A stretch of 64,000 bases of DNA, taken from assembly GCA_025449845.1 (NCBI GenBank), contig JANWIP010000023.1:43320-107319 (forward strand). The letters run 5' to 3'. The position numbers and the translations under genes were made by a program. The notes under the pieces are model-generated. The model was not told where the DNA came from, did not search any database, and saw only the letters and a program-made list of their open reading frames with translations. Position 1 is the stretch's first letter. Every line of letters starts with the position of its first letter. This DNA is from Solirubrobacteraceae bacterium (GTDB taxonomy: Bacteria; Actinomycetota; Thermoleophilia; Solirubrobacterales; Solirubrobacteraceae). Below, piece by piece: positions 21,729 through 31,514 of the stretch.

Positions 21729-24122
21729 CTAACGTCCGCTCACCTGGGCGTACTCGGTCATCAACTTGCGCTCTGAGCCGTCCTCGGCGAAGCGCACAAC
21801 GATCACGCCGTCGGGCTCGACGCCGGTGACGACGCCTTCGCCGAAGGCTGGATGCGTGACGTCCTGGCCAAGGCGAAACGCCTTGATCGAGGAGACCTGA
21901 CGCGTCCCCCCTCGGGGCTGCCACTCGCCTGCGTCGTCCCAGTCTCCATCGACAACGTCATCCTCGTCGGCGAAGGGCTCGCGGCGGGATTTCGCGACGC
22001 GCGGGGGGCTGACGCGGGAGGAGCTCACGTTCTGGGTGGTCGCGCCCCTAGCGGCGGGAGCGCCATTGCCGAAACCTCGCCCCGCGCCCCAACGCGGTGC
22101 CTCCTGCTCCTCAAAGTCGGTCAAGTCCGAGGGGACCTCATCGAGGAAGCGGCTTGGCAAGCCGGCCGTCTGCGCGCCGAAGACGGTCCGGCGCCGGGCA
22201 TAAGAGAGATACAGATCGCGCATGGCACGCGTGACGCCCACATAGAACAGGCGGCGCTCCTCCTCAAGCGCCCCTTCATCCAGCGCGCGCGAGTGAGGAA
22301 AGACGCCCTCCTCGCAGCCGGCCACGAAGACGATCGGGTACTCAAGGCCCTTGGCGTTGTGCAGGGTCATGAGCGTCACGAGACTTTCCTCATCGCGCCT
22401 TGAATCAGCGTCGGCCATCAGGGCGATCTGCTGCAGGAAGGCGTCGAGGGACTCCCTGGAGGGTTCGTTGACAGCATCGAACTCATTGCCGACCTGCACT
22501 AGCTGCTCCAGGTTCTCGATGCGCCCCTGGGCCTCGATCGTGCGTTCGGCCTCCAATGCCTCCACATAGCCGGTCTGTGAGAGCACCGCCTCCAGCAGAT
22601 CTCCCACGGATGTGGGGTCCTGCTCGTCGTCAACCCGCCGGCGCAGTTCGTGCATGGTGTCCATAAAGCGCGCCAGCGCCTTCTGTGCGGCGGTGCCCAG
22701 GCCGGGCACTTCGGCGGGGTTCGCGGCGGCTTCCCAGACGGATAGGCCCATGGTGCCCGCGTGGCCCACCACCTTGCCGACCGACGTCTGGCCGATGCCG
22801 CGCCGGGGGGAGTTGACGATGCGCATAAAGCTCACCACGTCGCTGGGATTGGCCAGCAGTGAGAGGTAGGCAATCGCGTCCTTGATCTCGGCGCGCTCAT
22901 AGAACTTGGTGCCGCCGATCACCTGATAGGCGATCTCGCGGCGCACGAGCGTGTCCTCCAGCAGCCTCGACATGGCATTGGTGCGGTAGAACACCGCAAT
23001 CTCCGAGCGGCTTGCGCCCTCGTCCACCAGCCGCTCGATCTCGCCCACCACGAAGCGCGCCTCGGCGTACTCGTCCTCCAGCTCGCGCACCTTGATCGGC
23101 TCGCCCTCTCCCAGCGCGCTCCACAAGCGCTTGGCGATGCCGCCGCGGTTGTTGGCGATCACGGCATTGGCGGCGGAGAGAATTGTCTGGGTCGAGCGGT
23201 AGTTCTGCTCCAGCTTCACCACCCGAGCATCGGGGAAGTCGTCCTGGAAGTCGAGAATGTTGCGGACGTCGGCGCCCCTGAAGCCGTAGATCGACTGGGA
23301 ATCGTCGCCCACCACCGCCAGGTTGCGATGACCGGGGAGACTGATGCGGTCGCCTTTGGCGGGGTCCTCGCGGCCGCCGCCGACGAGCAGCTGCAGGAAG
23401 CGGTACTGGGCATGGTTGGTGTCCTGGTACTCGTCCACCAGCACATGGCGGAAGGACTGCGCGTAGCGCTCGCGCACCTCCTCGAACAGCTCCAGCATCG
23501 TCACCGTGCGGAACAGCAGATCATCGAAGTCCATCGCGTTCATGCGGTGCAGATCGCGCTCATAGCGCTCGTATACATCGGCCACCGTCTGCTCGAAGTA
23601 AGAGCCCACCTGCTGGCGGTAGGCCGCCGCATCGCGCAGCCTGTTCTTGGCGGCGCTGATCTGGCCGAGAATCGCCGGGGGCGTGTAGCGCTTGGGATCC
23701 AAGCCCAGATCATCGATGCAACGCTTGGTCAGCCTGCGCGCATCCGCCTGGTCGTAGATCGTGAACTGGCGCGTGTAGCCCAGACGCTCGGCGTCCGCGC
23801 GCAGCATCCGCGCGCAGGCAGCGTGGAAGGTCATCAGCCACATGGGTGGGCGGGAACCAAATCCATGCCCCAGCATCCGCTCCACGCGGCCGCGCATCTC
23901 CTGCGCGGCCTTGTTGGTGAACGTAATCGCCAGGATCTCCCCCGCCTGCGCCTGGTCGGTGAACACTAGGAATGCGATCCGGTGGGTCAACACGCGGGTC
24001 TTTCCGCTGCCGGCTCCAGCCAGGATCAAAAGCGGGCCCTCGCCGTGGGTCACTGCCTCGCGCTGGGGCTCGTTCAGCCCCTCCAACAGCTCCTGAAGAT
24101 GCTCGGCGTGCGGGTTCTCCAT
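21729..24122 (-). CDS. pcrA: ATP-dependent DNA helicase (UvrD/PcrA type)
   Basis: LNEPQREAVTHGEGPLLILAGAGSGKTRVLTHRIAFL, DEYQDTNHAQY, VVGDDSQSIYGFRGAD, LMTLHNAKGLEYPIVFVAGCEEGVFPHSRA. Confidence 0.95.
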   Translation of the reverse strand: MENPHAEHLQELLEGLNEPQREAVTHGEGPLLILAGAGSGKTRVLTHRIAFLVFTDQAQAGEILAITFTNKAAQEMRGRVERMLGHGFGSRPPMWLMTFHAACARMLRADAERLGYTRQFTIYDQADARRLTKRCIDDLGLDPKRYTPPAILGQISAAKNRLRDAAAYRQQVGSYFEQTVADVYERYERDLHRMNAMDFDDLLFRTVTMLELFEEVRERYAQSFRHVLVDEYQDTNHAQYRFLQLLVGGGREDPAKGDRISLPGHRNLAVVGDDSQSIYGFRGADVRNILDFQDDFPDARVVKLEQNYRSTQTILSAANAVIANNRGGIAKRLWSALGEGEPIKVRELEDEYAEARFVVGEIERLVDEGASRSEIAVFYRTNAMSRLLEDTLVRREIAYQVIGGTKFYERAEIKDAIAYLSLLANPSDVVSFMRIVNSPRRGIGQTSVGKVVGHAGTMGLSVWEAAANPAEVPGLGTAAQKALARFMDTMHELRRRVDDEQDPTSVGDLLEAVLSQTGYVEALEAERTIEAQGRIENLEQLVQVGNEFDAVNEPSRESLDAFLQQIALMADADSRRDEESLVTLMTLHNAKGLEYPIVFVAGCEEGVFPHSRALDEGALEEERRLFYVGVTRAMRDLYLSYARRRTVFGAQTAGLPSRFLDEVPSDLTDFEEQEAPRWGAGRGFGNGAPAARGATTQNVSSSRVSPPRVAKSRREPFADEDDVVDGDWDDAGEWQPRGGTRQVSSIKAFRLGQDVTHPAFGEGVVTGVEPDGVIVVRFAEDGSERKLMTEYAQVSGR

Positions 24123-24191
24123 CAGTCACTCAGCATAGATGCGAGGTCGGCTTGAAGCCCCGTAGGGCCACCAGGTCCTAACGTTGCACGC

Positions 24192-25088
24192 ATGACGCTC
24201 ACTGAGCAGGTGCGCCGCGACTGCGCCGACATAGCCGCTCGCGCCCAGCATGTGCGCATCGACCTCGCTGCCGCCGCGCTCTGCGAGCCCTCAGAGCCGC
24301 CCGCATTGGACCCTGAGCGCCACTACCTGGAGGGCGCGCCGGCGGACGTAGCCGACTATATGCTCGCGCTCGACGCCATCAACTTCGGCTCCGGTTGGTT
24401 CCCGCTGCTGCACAAGCGAGAGCTCGACGGGCGACCGCTCGGGGGCTACTTCACGGTTGCCTGGAACCTCGCCGACTACGTGCGCGCCCACGGACCGGAT
24501 GGCCGAGCGCTCGATTCGGTCTGGTTGCGGCAGGTCGATACGCGCGAGATCGCCACGATCCTCGGACAGCCCCCTGAGCTGGAGCTGATGAGCCTCTACG
24601 CACAGGCATTGCGTCAACTCGGCCACTTTCTGGGCAAGCGTCGCGCACTGGATCTCGTCGCGGGGTGCGGGCGCTCAGCCGAGCGTCTTGCACACACGCT
24701 CGCCCACGGCATGGCCCTGTTCGGTGACCGACCTTTCTACAAGCGCGCCCAGATCGTCCCCCACGACCTTGCCCTGGCCGGAGTCGTCGAGTTCGACGAC
24801 CTCCACCGCCTCACGATCTTCGCCGACAACCTCGTGCCCCATGTGTTGCGCTGCGATGGTGTGCTCGTCTACGACGAGGACCTCGCCGCGCGTATCGACA
24901 GCGGTGCCATCCTCACCCTTGGCGGCGCCGAGCGGGAGATCCGCGCTTGCGCTTTGCACGCCTGCGAGCGGATTTCCCAGCGCACCGGCGTTCCCCTACG
25001 CACCCTCGACGCTTGGCTGTGGAACCGCGGACAGGCACCGGCATACAAGGCGCGCCCGCGACACCGCTGCCGCACGGTGTTCTATTAG
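24192..25088 (+). CDS. Queuosine-salvage protein homologue (DUF2419 / Qng1-like)
   Basis: INFGSGWFPLLHKR, LTIFADNLVPHVLRCDGVLVYDEDLAARIDSG, EREIRACALHACERI, terminal HRCRTVFY resemble the DUF2419 family. Confidence 0.75.
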   Translation: MTLTEQVRRDCADIAARAQHVRIDLAAAALCEPSEPPALDPERHYLEGAPADVADYMLALDAINFGSGWFPLLHKRELDGRPLGGYFTVAWNLADYVRAHGPDGRALDSVWLRQVDTREIATILGQPPELELMSLYAQALRQLGHFLGKRRALDLVAGCGRSAERLAHTLAHGMALFGDRPFYKRAQIVPHDLALAGVVEFDDLHRLTIFADNLVPHVLRCDGVLVYDEDLAARIDSGAILTLGGAEREIRACALHACERISQRTGVPLRTLDAWLWNRGQAPAYKARPRHRCRTVFY

Positions 25089-25157
25089 GCAAACCGCATC
25101 CGCCGCGAGTCGTTGCAGCCGCGCCCGTGAGCCCCAGCCTCGCCCGGCGAGTCCTTC

Positions 25158-25928
25158 TCAGCCTCCGGCAGGGTTCTGCCCCTTGACAGGTCGCAGCTGC
25201 GTGACTTCGGCCGGCGGCTCAGAGCTGCCGTTCCCGGATATCTCACTCAGCGCCCGCTCCAGGGCGCCGATGCGGCTGGCGAGACCCTGAAGCGCCTCGG
25301 CGATCGGGTCAGGGAGGTGTATCCAGTCGGCATCCGGGCCCTCGGGGCGACGACCGTCCACGCGCACCGGATGACCGGGGTTGCCCACCACAGTCGTATT
25401 CGGGGGCACGTCGGTCACGACCACGCTGTTGGCGCCGATCTTGGCGCCGTGACCGATCGTGATCGGACCTAGCAGCTTTGCGCCCGAGCCGATCGTGACG
25501 TTGTCCTGCACCGTTGGATGGCGCTTGCCGGTGGCGAAGCCCGTGCCGCCTAGCGTTACGCCCTGATAGAGCGTCACATCGTTGCCGATGCTCGCTGTCT
25601 CGCCGATCACGACGCCCGATCCATGATCGATGAAGAGGCCCCGTCCGATATCCGCGGCAGGGTGGATCTCGATCCCGGTCAAGGCCCGCGTGGCCATCGA
25701 CAATGAGCGCGGCACCATCGGCATGCCCGCCTCGTGCAGTGCATGCGCTACGCGATAGGAGAGCAGCGCATGGATGCCCGGCCAGGTCGCCAGGATCTCC
25801 GCCTGCCCCACGCCGCGCGCGGCAGGATCGCGGTCGCGAGCGGCTTTTACATCGCAGCGCAGCTCTTTTGCAACCCGCGTGAGGGTGCCAACGCCCAGCA
25901 TCTCAGTCAACAGCCTAGCGGCCCCCAA
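25158..25928 (-). CDS. cysE: Serine O-acetyltransferase
   Basis: IHPAADIGRGLFIDHGSGVVIGETASIGNDVTLYQGVTLGGTG hexapeptide repeat region. Confidence 0.95.
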   Translation of the reverse strand: MGAARLLTEMLGVGTLTRVAKELRCDVKAARDRDPAARGVGQAEILATWPGIHALLSYRVAHALHEAGMPMVPRSLSMATRALTGIEIHPAADIGRGLFIDHGSGVVIGETASIGNDVTLYQGVTLGGTGFATGKRHPTVQDNVTIGSGAKLLGPITIGHGAKIGANSVVVTDVPPNTTVVGNPGHPVRVDGRRPEGPDADWIHLPDPIAEALQGLASRIGALERALSEISGNGSSEPPAEVTQLRPVKGQNPAGG

Positions 25929-26010
25929 AGCGCTCCCAGTACCGCGCTTCGCAGCAGATCTTGGATCGCGCGACCAACACGGCCGCCCTAGGCGGCCTCT
26001 CCCAAAAAAC

Positions 26011-26949
26011 TTAGGGCGCGAAGAACGCCTGGGAGATGTAGCGCTCGCCGGAGTCCGGCATCACAACCACGATGCGCTTACCCTTGCTTTCCGGACGCTC
26101 GGCCACCTCCAAGGCCGCCCACAACGCCGCGCCGCAGGAGATCCCGGCCAGGACGCCCTCGCGTTTGGCACAGCGCCACGCGGTGTGGATCGCATCGTCG
26201 TCCGATACCGGCATCACCTCATCCAGCAACTCGCGATTGAGCACCGGCGGCACGAAGCCAGCGCCAATGCCCTGAATGCGGTGTGGACCGGGCACCTCAC
26301 CGGAGAGCACCGCGCTGCCCTTGGGCTCAACTGCCACCACCCGCAGCTTGGGGTTGCGCTCGCGCAGGTATTCCCCGGTGCCCGTGATCGTCCCGCCGGT
26401 GCCGACGCCGGCCACGAGCACGTCCACCTCACCGTCCATCGCCTGCTCGATCTCCGGGCCGGTCGTGCGCCTGTGCACATCGGGGTTGGCGGGATTTGAG
26501 AACTGATCGGGCAGAAACACATCGGGCTCACTCGCCAGCGCGCGCGCCGCTTGCACCGCCTCGTGCATCCCGCCCATCGACTCCGTGATCCGCACCTGTG
26601 CGCCATACAGCCGCAGCAGGCACTCGCGCTCGCGGCTCATGCCCTGCGGCAGCGTCAGCACCAGCTCGTAGCCCTTGGCCGCGCACACCAACGCCAGCGC
26701 GATGCCTGTATTGCCGCTCGTGGCCTCCACGATCGTGCTGCGTCCCGGCTCGATCCGGCCCTCTGCCTCGGCTGCCTCGATCATCGCCACGCCGATGCGG
26801 TCCTTCACGCTGCCCCCGGGGTTCAGCGCCTCAAGCTTCGCCACCAGCTGCACGCCATTCTTGCGCGCGCCCTCCCCGAGCATCCTCGGCAACCCCACCA
26901 GCGGGGTCCCTCCTACAAGCTCCGAAATGTTGATCGGGATTTGGGGCAT
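26011..26949 (-). CDS. cysK: Cysteine synthase
   Basis: LVGLPRMLG..., ALNPGGSVKDRIGVAMIEAAE, EATSGNTGIALALVCAAKGY, GVGTGGTITGTGEYLR. Confidence 0.96.
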   Translation of the reverse strand: MPQIPINISELVGGTPLVGLPRMLGEGARKNGVQLVAKLEALNPGGSVKDRIGVAMIEAAEAEGRIEPGRSTIVEATSGNTGIALALVCAAKGYELVLTLPQGMSRERECLLRLYGAQVRITESMGGMHEAVQAARALASEPDVFLPDQFSNPANPDVHRRTTGPEIEQAMDGEVDVLVAGVGTGGTITGTGEYLRERNPKLRVVAVEPKGSAVLSGEVPGPHRIQGIGAGFVPPVLNRELLDEVMPVSDDDAIHTAWRCAKREGVLAGISCGAALWAALEVAERPESKGKRIVVVMPDSGERYISQAFFAP

Positions 26950-27051
26950 ATTGCTTCGAGCATAGTGGCCGAGCGCCCTCAGGGCTTACTGATACACGCA
27001 AGAGAACGCCCAGGATCTTGAAGATTGGGACAAACGACCGACTACCTTCGC

Positions 27052-28416
27052 ATGGGTGCGCCCGAGAAGCAGATGCCGGCTGCCATTGCCGCGAAGCTCC
27101 CGGCCGTCGCCGGCACGGATACCCCGGCCGCGATCACCGCGGACACCACCGCCGCGATCGCGGCCCTGCGCGAGTTGCCCGACGCCTCGATCATGGTTTT
27201 CGATGCCGACCTGCGCTTCACGCTCGTCGCCGGCCACGCGCTCCACAGCGGCAACGATCAGTCCGTCTACGGGGTGGGAATGCCCGTCGCGGAAGCCTTT
27301 CCCCCAGAGCTATGGAAGGAGATCGAGCCGCTCTGCCGCTCAGCGCTACAGGGCGATACTCGCTCGCGCAAGATCCGCGCCACTGGCAGCGTCCACAGCC
27401 TCACGATCGATGTGGGGCCGCTGTCTTTGCGCCAGCATCCCTCCCCTCACCCGGCGACGATCGCGGGCGGCGTGGCGGTCATCCTCGACAACAGCCCGCC
27501 CAGCCCGGCTCCAGCAGCGTCGGGCGACGTGGCTAGCGGTGCACACTCCCAGGAACATTTCGAACTGGTCTTTCAGCGGGCGCCCATCGGCACAGGTCTG
27601 ATCGACCCGGAGGGTCATTGGGTGCTTGTCAATCAGGCCCTCTGCGACATCACGGGCTACACCTCCAGCGAGTTGATCGGCAAGCGCTTCCAGGACATCA
27701 CCCACCCCGAAGACGCCAACAACGACACCGCTCGTCGTCAGCAGCTGCTGGACGGCGAGATCACCACTTTTCAGACCGAGAAGCGCTATTTCAACGCCGC
27801 CGGGGAAAAGATGTCGGCGCTGCTCTCGATCTCGCTCGTGCGCGACCAGCAGGACGCTCCACTTCATTTCATCGTGCAAATGCAGGACATCTCCGAGCGC
27901 AAGCACCTCGAAGAGCACCTGCGCCACCTCGCCGACCACGATCCCCTCACCGGCCTACGCAATCGTCGTCTCTTCGAGCATGACCTCAAGCTGCAGATCG
28001 GGCGCTGCCAGCGCTACGGCGAGCAGGCTGCCCTGCTAGCCATCGACCTCGACGGCTTCAAGCTCGTCAATGACCGCCACGGCCACAAGGTCGGCGACGA
28101 CGCGCTGAAGGCGGTAGCCCGCACGCTCACGCGCAGGCTGCGCGCCACCGACCTCGTCGCGCGTCTCGGTGGCGATGAGTTCGCCGTGCTGCTGCCCCAT
28201 ATGGACCTTGAGGGGGCCAAGATCGTCACCGAGGACTTGATGCGCGTGATTGAAGCTTGCGGCGTGGATGCCGGCGATACCGTCGTGCACCTCGCCGGCA
28301 GCGTCGGCTTCGCGCTGCTCGACAGCAACACCCTGCACGACGATCAGGCTCTCGTGGCCGCCGATCGTGCCATGTATGAAGTCAAGCGCAAGCGCGCCGG
28401 CTTCTCTCAGATGTAG
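27052..28416 (+). CDS. PAS-domain diguanylate cyclase (GGDEF)
   Basis: PAS-like region (FELVFQRAPIGTGLIDPEGHWVLVNQALCDITGY) then DHDPLTGLRNRRLFEHDL and LVARLGGDEFAVLLP. Confidence 0.9.
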   Translation: MGAPEKQMPAAIAAKLPAVAGTDTPAAITADTTAAIAALRELPDASIMVFDADLRFTLVAGHALHSGNDQSVYGVGMPVAEAFPPELWKEIEPLCRSALQGDTRSRKIRATGSVHSLTIDVGPLSLRQHPSPHPATIAGGVAVILDNSPPSPAPAASGDVASGAHSQEHFELVFQRAPIGTGLIDPEGHWVLVNQALCDITGYTSSELIGKRFQDITHPEDANNDTARRQQLLDGEITTFQTEKRYFNAAGEKMSALLSISLVRDQQDAPLHFIVQMQDISERKHLEEHLRHLADHDPLTGLRNRRLFEHDLKLQIGRCQRYGEQAALLAIDLDGFKLVNDRHGHKVGDDALKAVARTLTRRLRATDLVARLGGDEFAVLLPHMDLEGAKIVTEDLMRVIEACGVDAGDTVVHLAGSVGFALLDSNTLHDDQALVAADRAMYEVKRKRAGFSQM

Positions 28417-28799
28417 TAGACGCTGGCCCCTGCTTCGCGCGCCTCGCGCTCGATCACGTCGGCGATGGTCGTCTCTTCGAGCACCTTGCGAGCCGCCTGC
28501 GCAGCGTCCGCGAAGATTCCCTGCGCATCGCGGCCCAATGGCCCATCCAGCAGCTCCACCACCTCCAGCACGCTCACCTCGGCTGGATCGCGGGCGAACA
28601 TGTAGCCGCCCTTGACGCCGCGCTGCGAGCTCAGCACCCCTGCCCTGCGCAGCACCGCGAATAGCTGCTCCAGGAACTGCACCGGCACATCCCGGCGTCT
28701 GGCTAGGTCCCCGATCGGCACCGGTCCCGCGCCTGCACTGCGGCCGAGCTCGGCCAGCGCCAAGAGGGCATAGGGAGACTTGCTCGTGATCGAGATCAC
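28407..28799 (-). CDS. Rrf2-family transcriptional regulator
   Basis: MISITSKSPYALLALAELGRSAGAGPVPIGDLARRRDVPVQFLEQLFAVLRRAGVLSSQRGVKGGYMFARDP. Confidence 0.9.
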   Translation of the reverse strand: MISITSKSPYALLALAELGRSAGAGPVPIGDLARRRDVPVQFLEQLFAVLRRAGVLSSQRGVKGGYMFARDPAEVSVLEVVELLDGPLGRDAQGIFADAAQAARKVLEETTIADVIEREAREAGASVYYI

Positions 28800-28826
28800 T
28801 CAGGCGATGCTACGGAATAGCGCCCC

Positions 28827-28927
28827 AGGGCGATTGCTGGGCAAGCGAGGCAAGGACGCAGCGAGCGAAGTGTGCTGCGCACATGAGCGAGCGAGGACGC
28901 CGCCTCGCGCCGCTCAGCGATCGCCCT
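28827..28927. repeat. ~101-bp intergenic palindrome-bounded element (16-bp imperfect terminal inverted repeats, 14/16)
   Basis: AGGGCGATTGCTGGGC (28827-28842) versus reverse complement of GCTCAGCGATCGCCCT (28912-28927); internal TGTGC-TGC-GCACA hairpin. Confidence 0.75.
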
Positions 28928-30011
28928 AGAGCCAGCCGCGCTCGGTGGCGATCAGCACTGCCTGCGCACGATCGACGGCGCCCAGCTTGCCGTAGATGTT
29001 GTGCAGGTGGGTCCTGACGGTGCTGGTGGAAAGCGTCAACTCATGAGCGATCTGCTTGTAGACCTTGCCCTCGGCCAGGCGCTGCAAGACGCTCAACTCG
29101 CGCCCGCTCAGCGGGCAGGGGTCGATATGGCGCTGGCGCTGGTTGACGGGGTTGGGCAGCTCATACATAACCCGGCGCAGCTCTGAAGGGCCGAGGCCGA
29201 TCATGCGCGCGCTCTGCAGCATCTCGGCAGGCGACACAGGCGCGCCCTGTTCGTAGTGGGCCAGCATGTCGGCCAGGCGCACGAACGCGGCCTCGCCGAC
29301 GGCCTCGGGGCTGTGGTGGCGTTCGATCACTGTGGCCACTCCCACCGGCATGCCCCAACGCCTGGCCAGCACGCCGCCGACAAGCGCGTGATCCACGCCC
29401 AGCTCGCGGCGCTCCTGGTGAATACGCTCCTCGGGGGTCTGCGCGCCCTGGTGCACCTGCTCGGGATAGCCCGGGTAAGCGTGCAGCAGCACGAGTTTGC
29501 CGATGTCGTGCAAGAGGCTCGTCACCGTCAGGCGGTCGCGATGCTCATAGCCGACCTCGCCTGCCAGCCTGTCAGCCGCGTGCTGGGTGGCCAGAGCGTG
29601 CAGACGGAAGCGCTCGGGCGCCGCGTCCCACACGCTCGCGCGCTCAAAGAAATCGAAGGTGCGTAGGCGACTGGCGAGGGCCTGCACGGCCTGCGGGGAA
29701 AGCAGCTCTACCGCTGCCACAACGGTGTCAACGCGGCCGCGCGTGCCCTGCGCCTGATTGGCCATGCGCAACACTGCGATGATCAGCGCTACGTCTGACT
29801 CAACCGCGCTTACGACGTCCGCGGTTGCCACATGGTCCTTGGAGGTTACGGCCAGCAGCCGCTTGCGCGACTCGGCCAGCGCCGGAAATGCCTCCAGCGC
29901 TTCGAAAGCCTGGGTCAGGCGCCTACCGTGACCCTCGTTCTGATGGCGCGCACCCGCGGCGGCGGGCTTCGCCTTCGCCTCCCCCTTTGGCTTGGATGCT
30001 GCTGCCTGCAT
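28926..30011 (-). CDS. HDOD-domain protein with C-terminal LuxR-type HTH
   Basis: LLHDIGKLVLLHAYPGYPEQV..., HALVGGVLARRWGMPVGVATVIERHHSPEAVG; C-term LSGRELSVLQRLAEGKVYKQIAHELTLSTSTVRTHLHNIYGKLGAVDRAQAVLIATERGWL. Confidence 0.88.
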   Translation of the reverse strand: MQAAASKPKGEAKAKPAAAGARHQNEGHGRRLTQAFEALEAFPALAESRKRLLAVTSKDHVATADVVSAVESDVALIIAVLRMANQAQGTRGRVDTVVAAVELLSPQAVQALASRLRTFDFFERASVWDAAPERFRLHALATQHAADRLAGEVGYEHRDRLTVTSLLHDIGKLVLLHAYPGYPEQVHQGAQTPEERIHQERRELGVDHALVGGVLARRWGMPVGVATVIERHHSPEAVGEAAFVRLADMLAHYEQGAPVSPAEMLQSARMIGLGPSELRRVMYELPNPVNQRQRHIDPCPLSGRELSVLQRLAEGKVYKQIAHELTLSTSTVRTHLHNIYGKLGAVDRAQAVLIATERGWL

Positions 30012-30113
30012 GTTTCGCCTTTCCTACCTTGGAATCGCCAACGCCCACTCCTTTGGGCGCGTATCGCCTCTCCTATCGGCAGCTGTGGACAGATGGTTGA
30101 GCGCAGCGCCTAT

Positions 30114-31496
30114 CTAACTGGCCACCTTCGCCAGCGCGCTGTCGATCCGGCTCAAGGTCTCCTCGCGCCCCATCAATGAAACGCTCTCAAAGATGCCCGG
30201 CGAGATGGCGGTGCCGGCGATCGCCACGCGCAGCGGCTGGTAGATGTCACGCGGCTTGCAGCCCAGGCGCTCCTGCAGCGCATCCAGTACGCGCTGCACG
30301 CTCTCCTCCTGGAAGTTGTCTGTCTCGGCGAGGGCGGTGCGCGCCTGCGCCAGCGTCTCGCGGCCCTTCTCATCGAGCCACTTGGCGCGCGCTTTGGGAT
30401 CATCACTCACGCCGTCATAGAAGAACCCCGCCAGCGGCCAGAAGTCGGCCAGCGTCTGGATCTTCTCCTGGCTGATTCTCGCGGCCTGCGCAAGGCCCTC
30501 GCGTCCCGTGAACTCTTCCAAGCGACGCGCCAGCTCCTCGGGGGGCATGGCGCGGATGTAGATGCCGTTCAACCAGCGCAGCTTGGTCTCATCGAACTGC
30601 GCGGGATTACGGCTGACGCGCTCCAGCGCGAACTTCTCGACCAGCTCCTCAGTTGACATAACCGTGGCGTCGTCGTCTGAGCCCCACCCCAACAGGGCCA
30701 GGTAGTTGCGCACGGCCTCGGGTAGGAACCCCGCCTCGCGCAGCTCCTGCACGGAGGCGGCCCCGTGACGCTTGGACAGCTTGCGCCCATCAGGCCCGTG
30801 CAATAGAGGCAGGTGCGCATACAGCGGCTGCGGGGCGCCCAACGCCTCCAGCACCAACAGCTGCTTGGGCGTATTCGACAGATGGTCCTCGCCGCGCACC
30901 ACATGGGTTATGCCCGCGTCTAGATCGTCAATCGCGACGGCGAAGTTGTACAAGACCGAGCCATCCGAGCGGGCGATCACGGGGTCATCCATGTGCACGT
31001 GCTCAAAGCGCGTGTCACCGCGGATCACATCGTGCACCACCGTTGCTCCCTCATCGGGCACCTTCAGGCGCACCGCGCCCTCTTTCTGATCCCCCGCCCG
31101 CCCCTCGTCGCCGCGAAATCCCTGCTGCACGCCGTGACGCTCTTTGTAGTTCTTCACGTCATCGGCCGTGGCAGTTGAGCGATAGGCGTGCCCCGACTCC
31201 AGCAGGCTTTGCAACACCTCACCGTGGCGCTGTGCGCGATCTGACTGCAAGATCGGCCCTTCGTCCCAGTCGAGCTCCAACCAGCGCAGCGCGTCCAGGA
31301 TCTGCTCGACGTTCTCTGGCGTCGAGCGCTCGCGATCGGTGTCCTCGATCCGCAGCACAAGCGTCCCTCTCTCCTCTCCTGGCGCGGGAGAGCCGTGGGC
31401 CAAAAGCCAGTTGAACAGCGCCGTGCGCGCCCCGCCGATGTGTAGGGCGCCCGTGGGCGATGGTGCGAAGCGAACACGCATAGGATCTCGCGCCAT
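30114..31496 (-). CDS. gltX: Glutamyl-tRNA synthetase
   Basis: MARDPMRVRFAPSPTGALHIGGARTALFNWLLAHG, KLSKRHGAASVQELREAGFLPEA. Confidence 0.96.
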   Translation of the reverse strand: MARDPMRVRFAPSPTGALHIGGARTALFNWLLAHGSPAPGEERGTLVLRIEDTDRERSTPENVEQILDALRWLELDWDEGPILQSDRAQRHGEVLQSLLESGHAYRSTATADDVKNYKERHGVQQGFRGDEGRAGDQKEGAVRLKVPDEGATVVHDVIRGDTRFEHVHMDDPVIARSDGSVLYNFAVAIDDLDAGITHVVRGEDHLSNTPKQLLVLEALGAPQPLYAHLPLLHGPDGRKLSKRHGAASVQELREAGFLPEAVRNYLALLGWGSDDDATVMSTEELVEKFALERVSRNPAQFDETKLRWLNGIYIRAMPPEELARRLEEFTGREGLAQAARISQEKIQTLADFWPLAGFFYDGVSDDPKARAKWLDEKGRETLAQARTALAETDNFQEESVQRVLDALQERLGCKPRDIYQPLRVAIAGTAISPGIFESVSLMGREETLSRIDSALAKVAS

Positions 31497-31514
31497 GCTA
31501 TTCAGAGCCACGCC

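Noticed and set aside
28827-28850. Possible tRNA-derived origin of the palindromic element (AGGGCGATTGCTGGGC resembles the tRNA-Val 5' end)
   Set aside because: Only about 8 contiguous bases clearly match; too short to support derivation.
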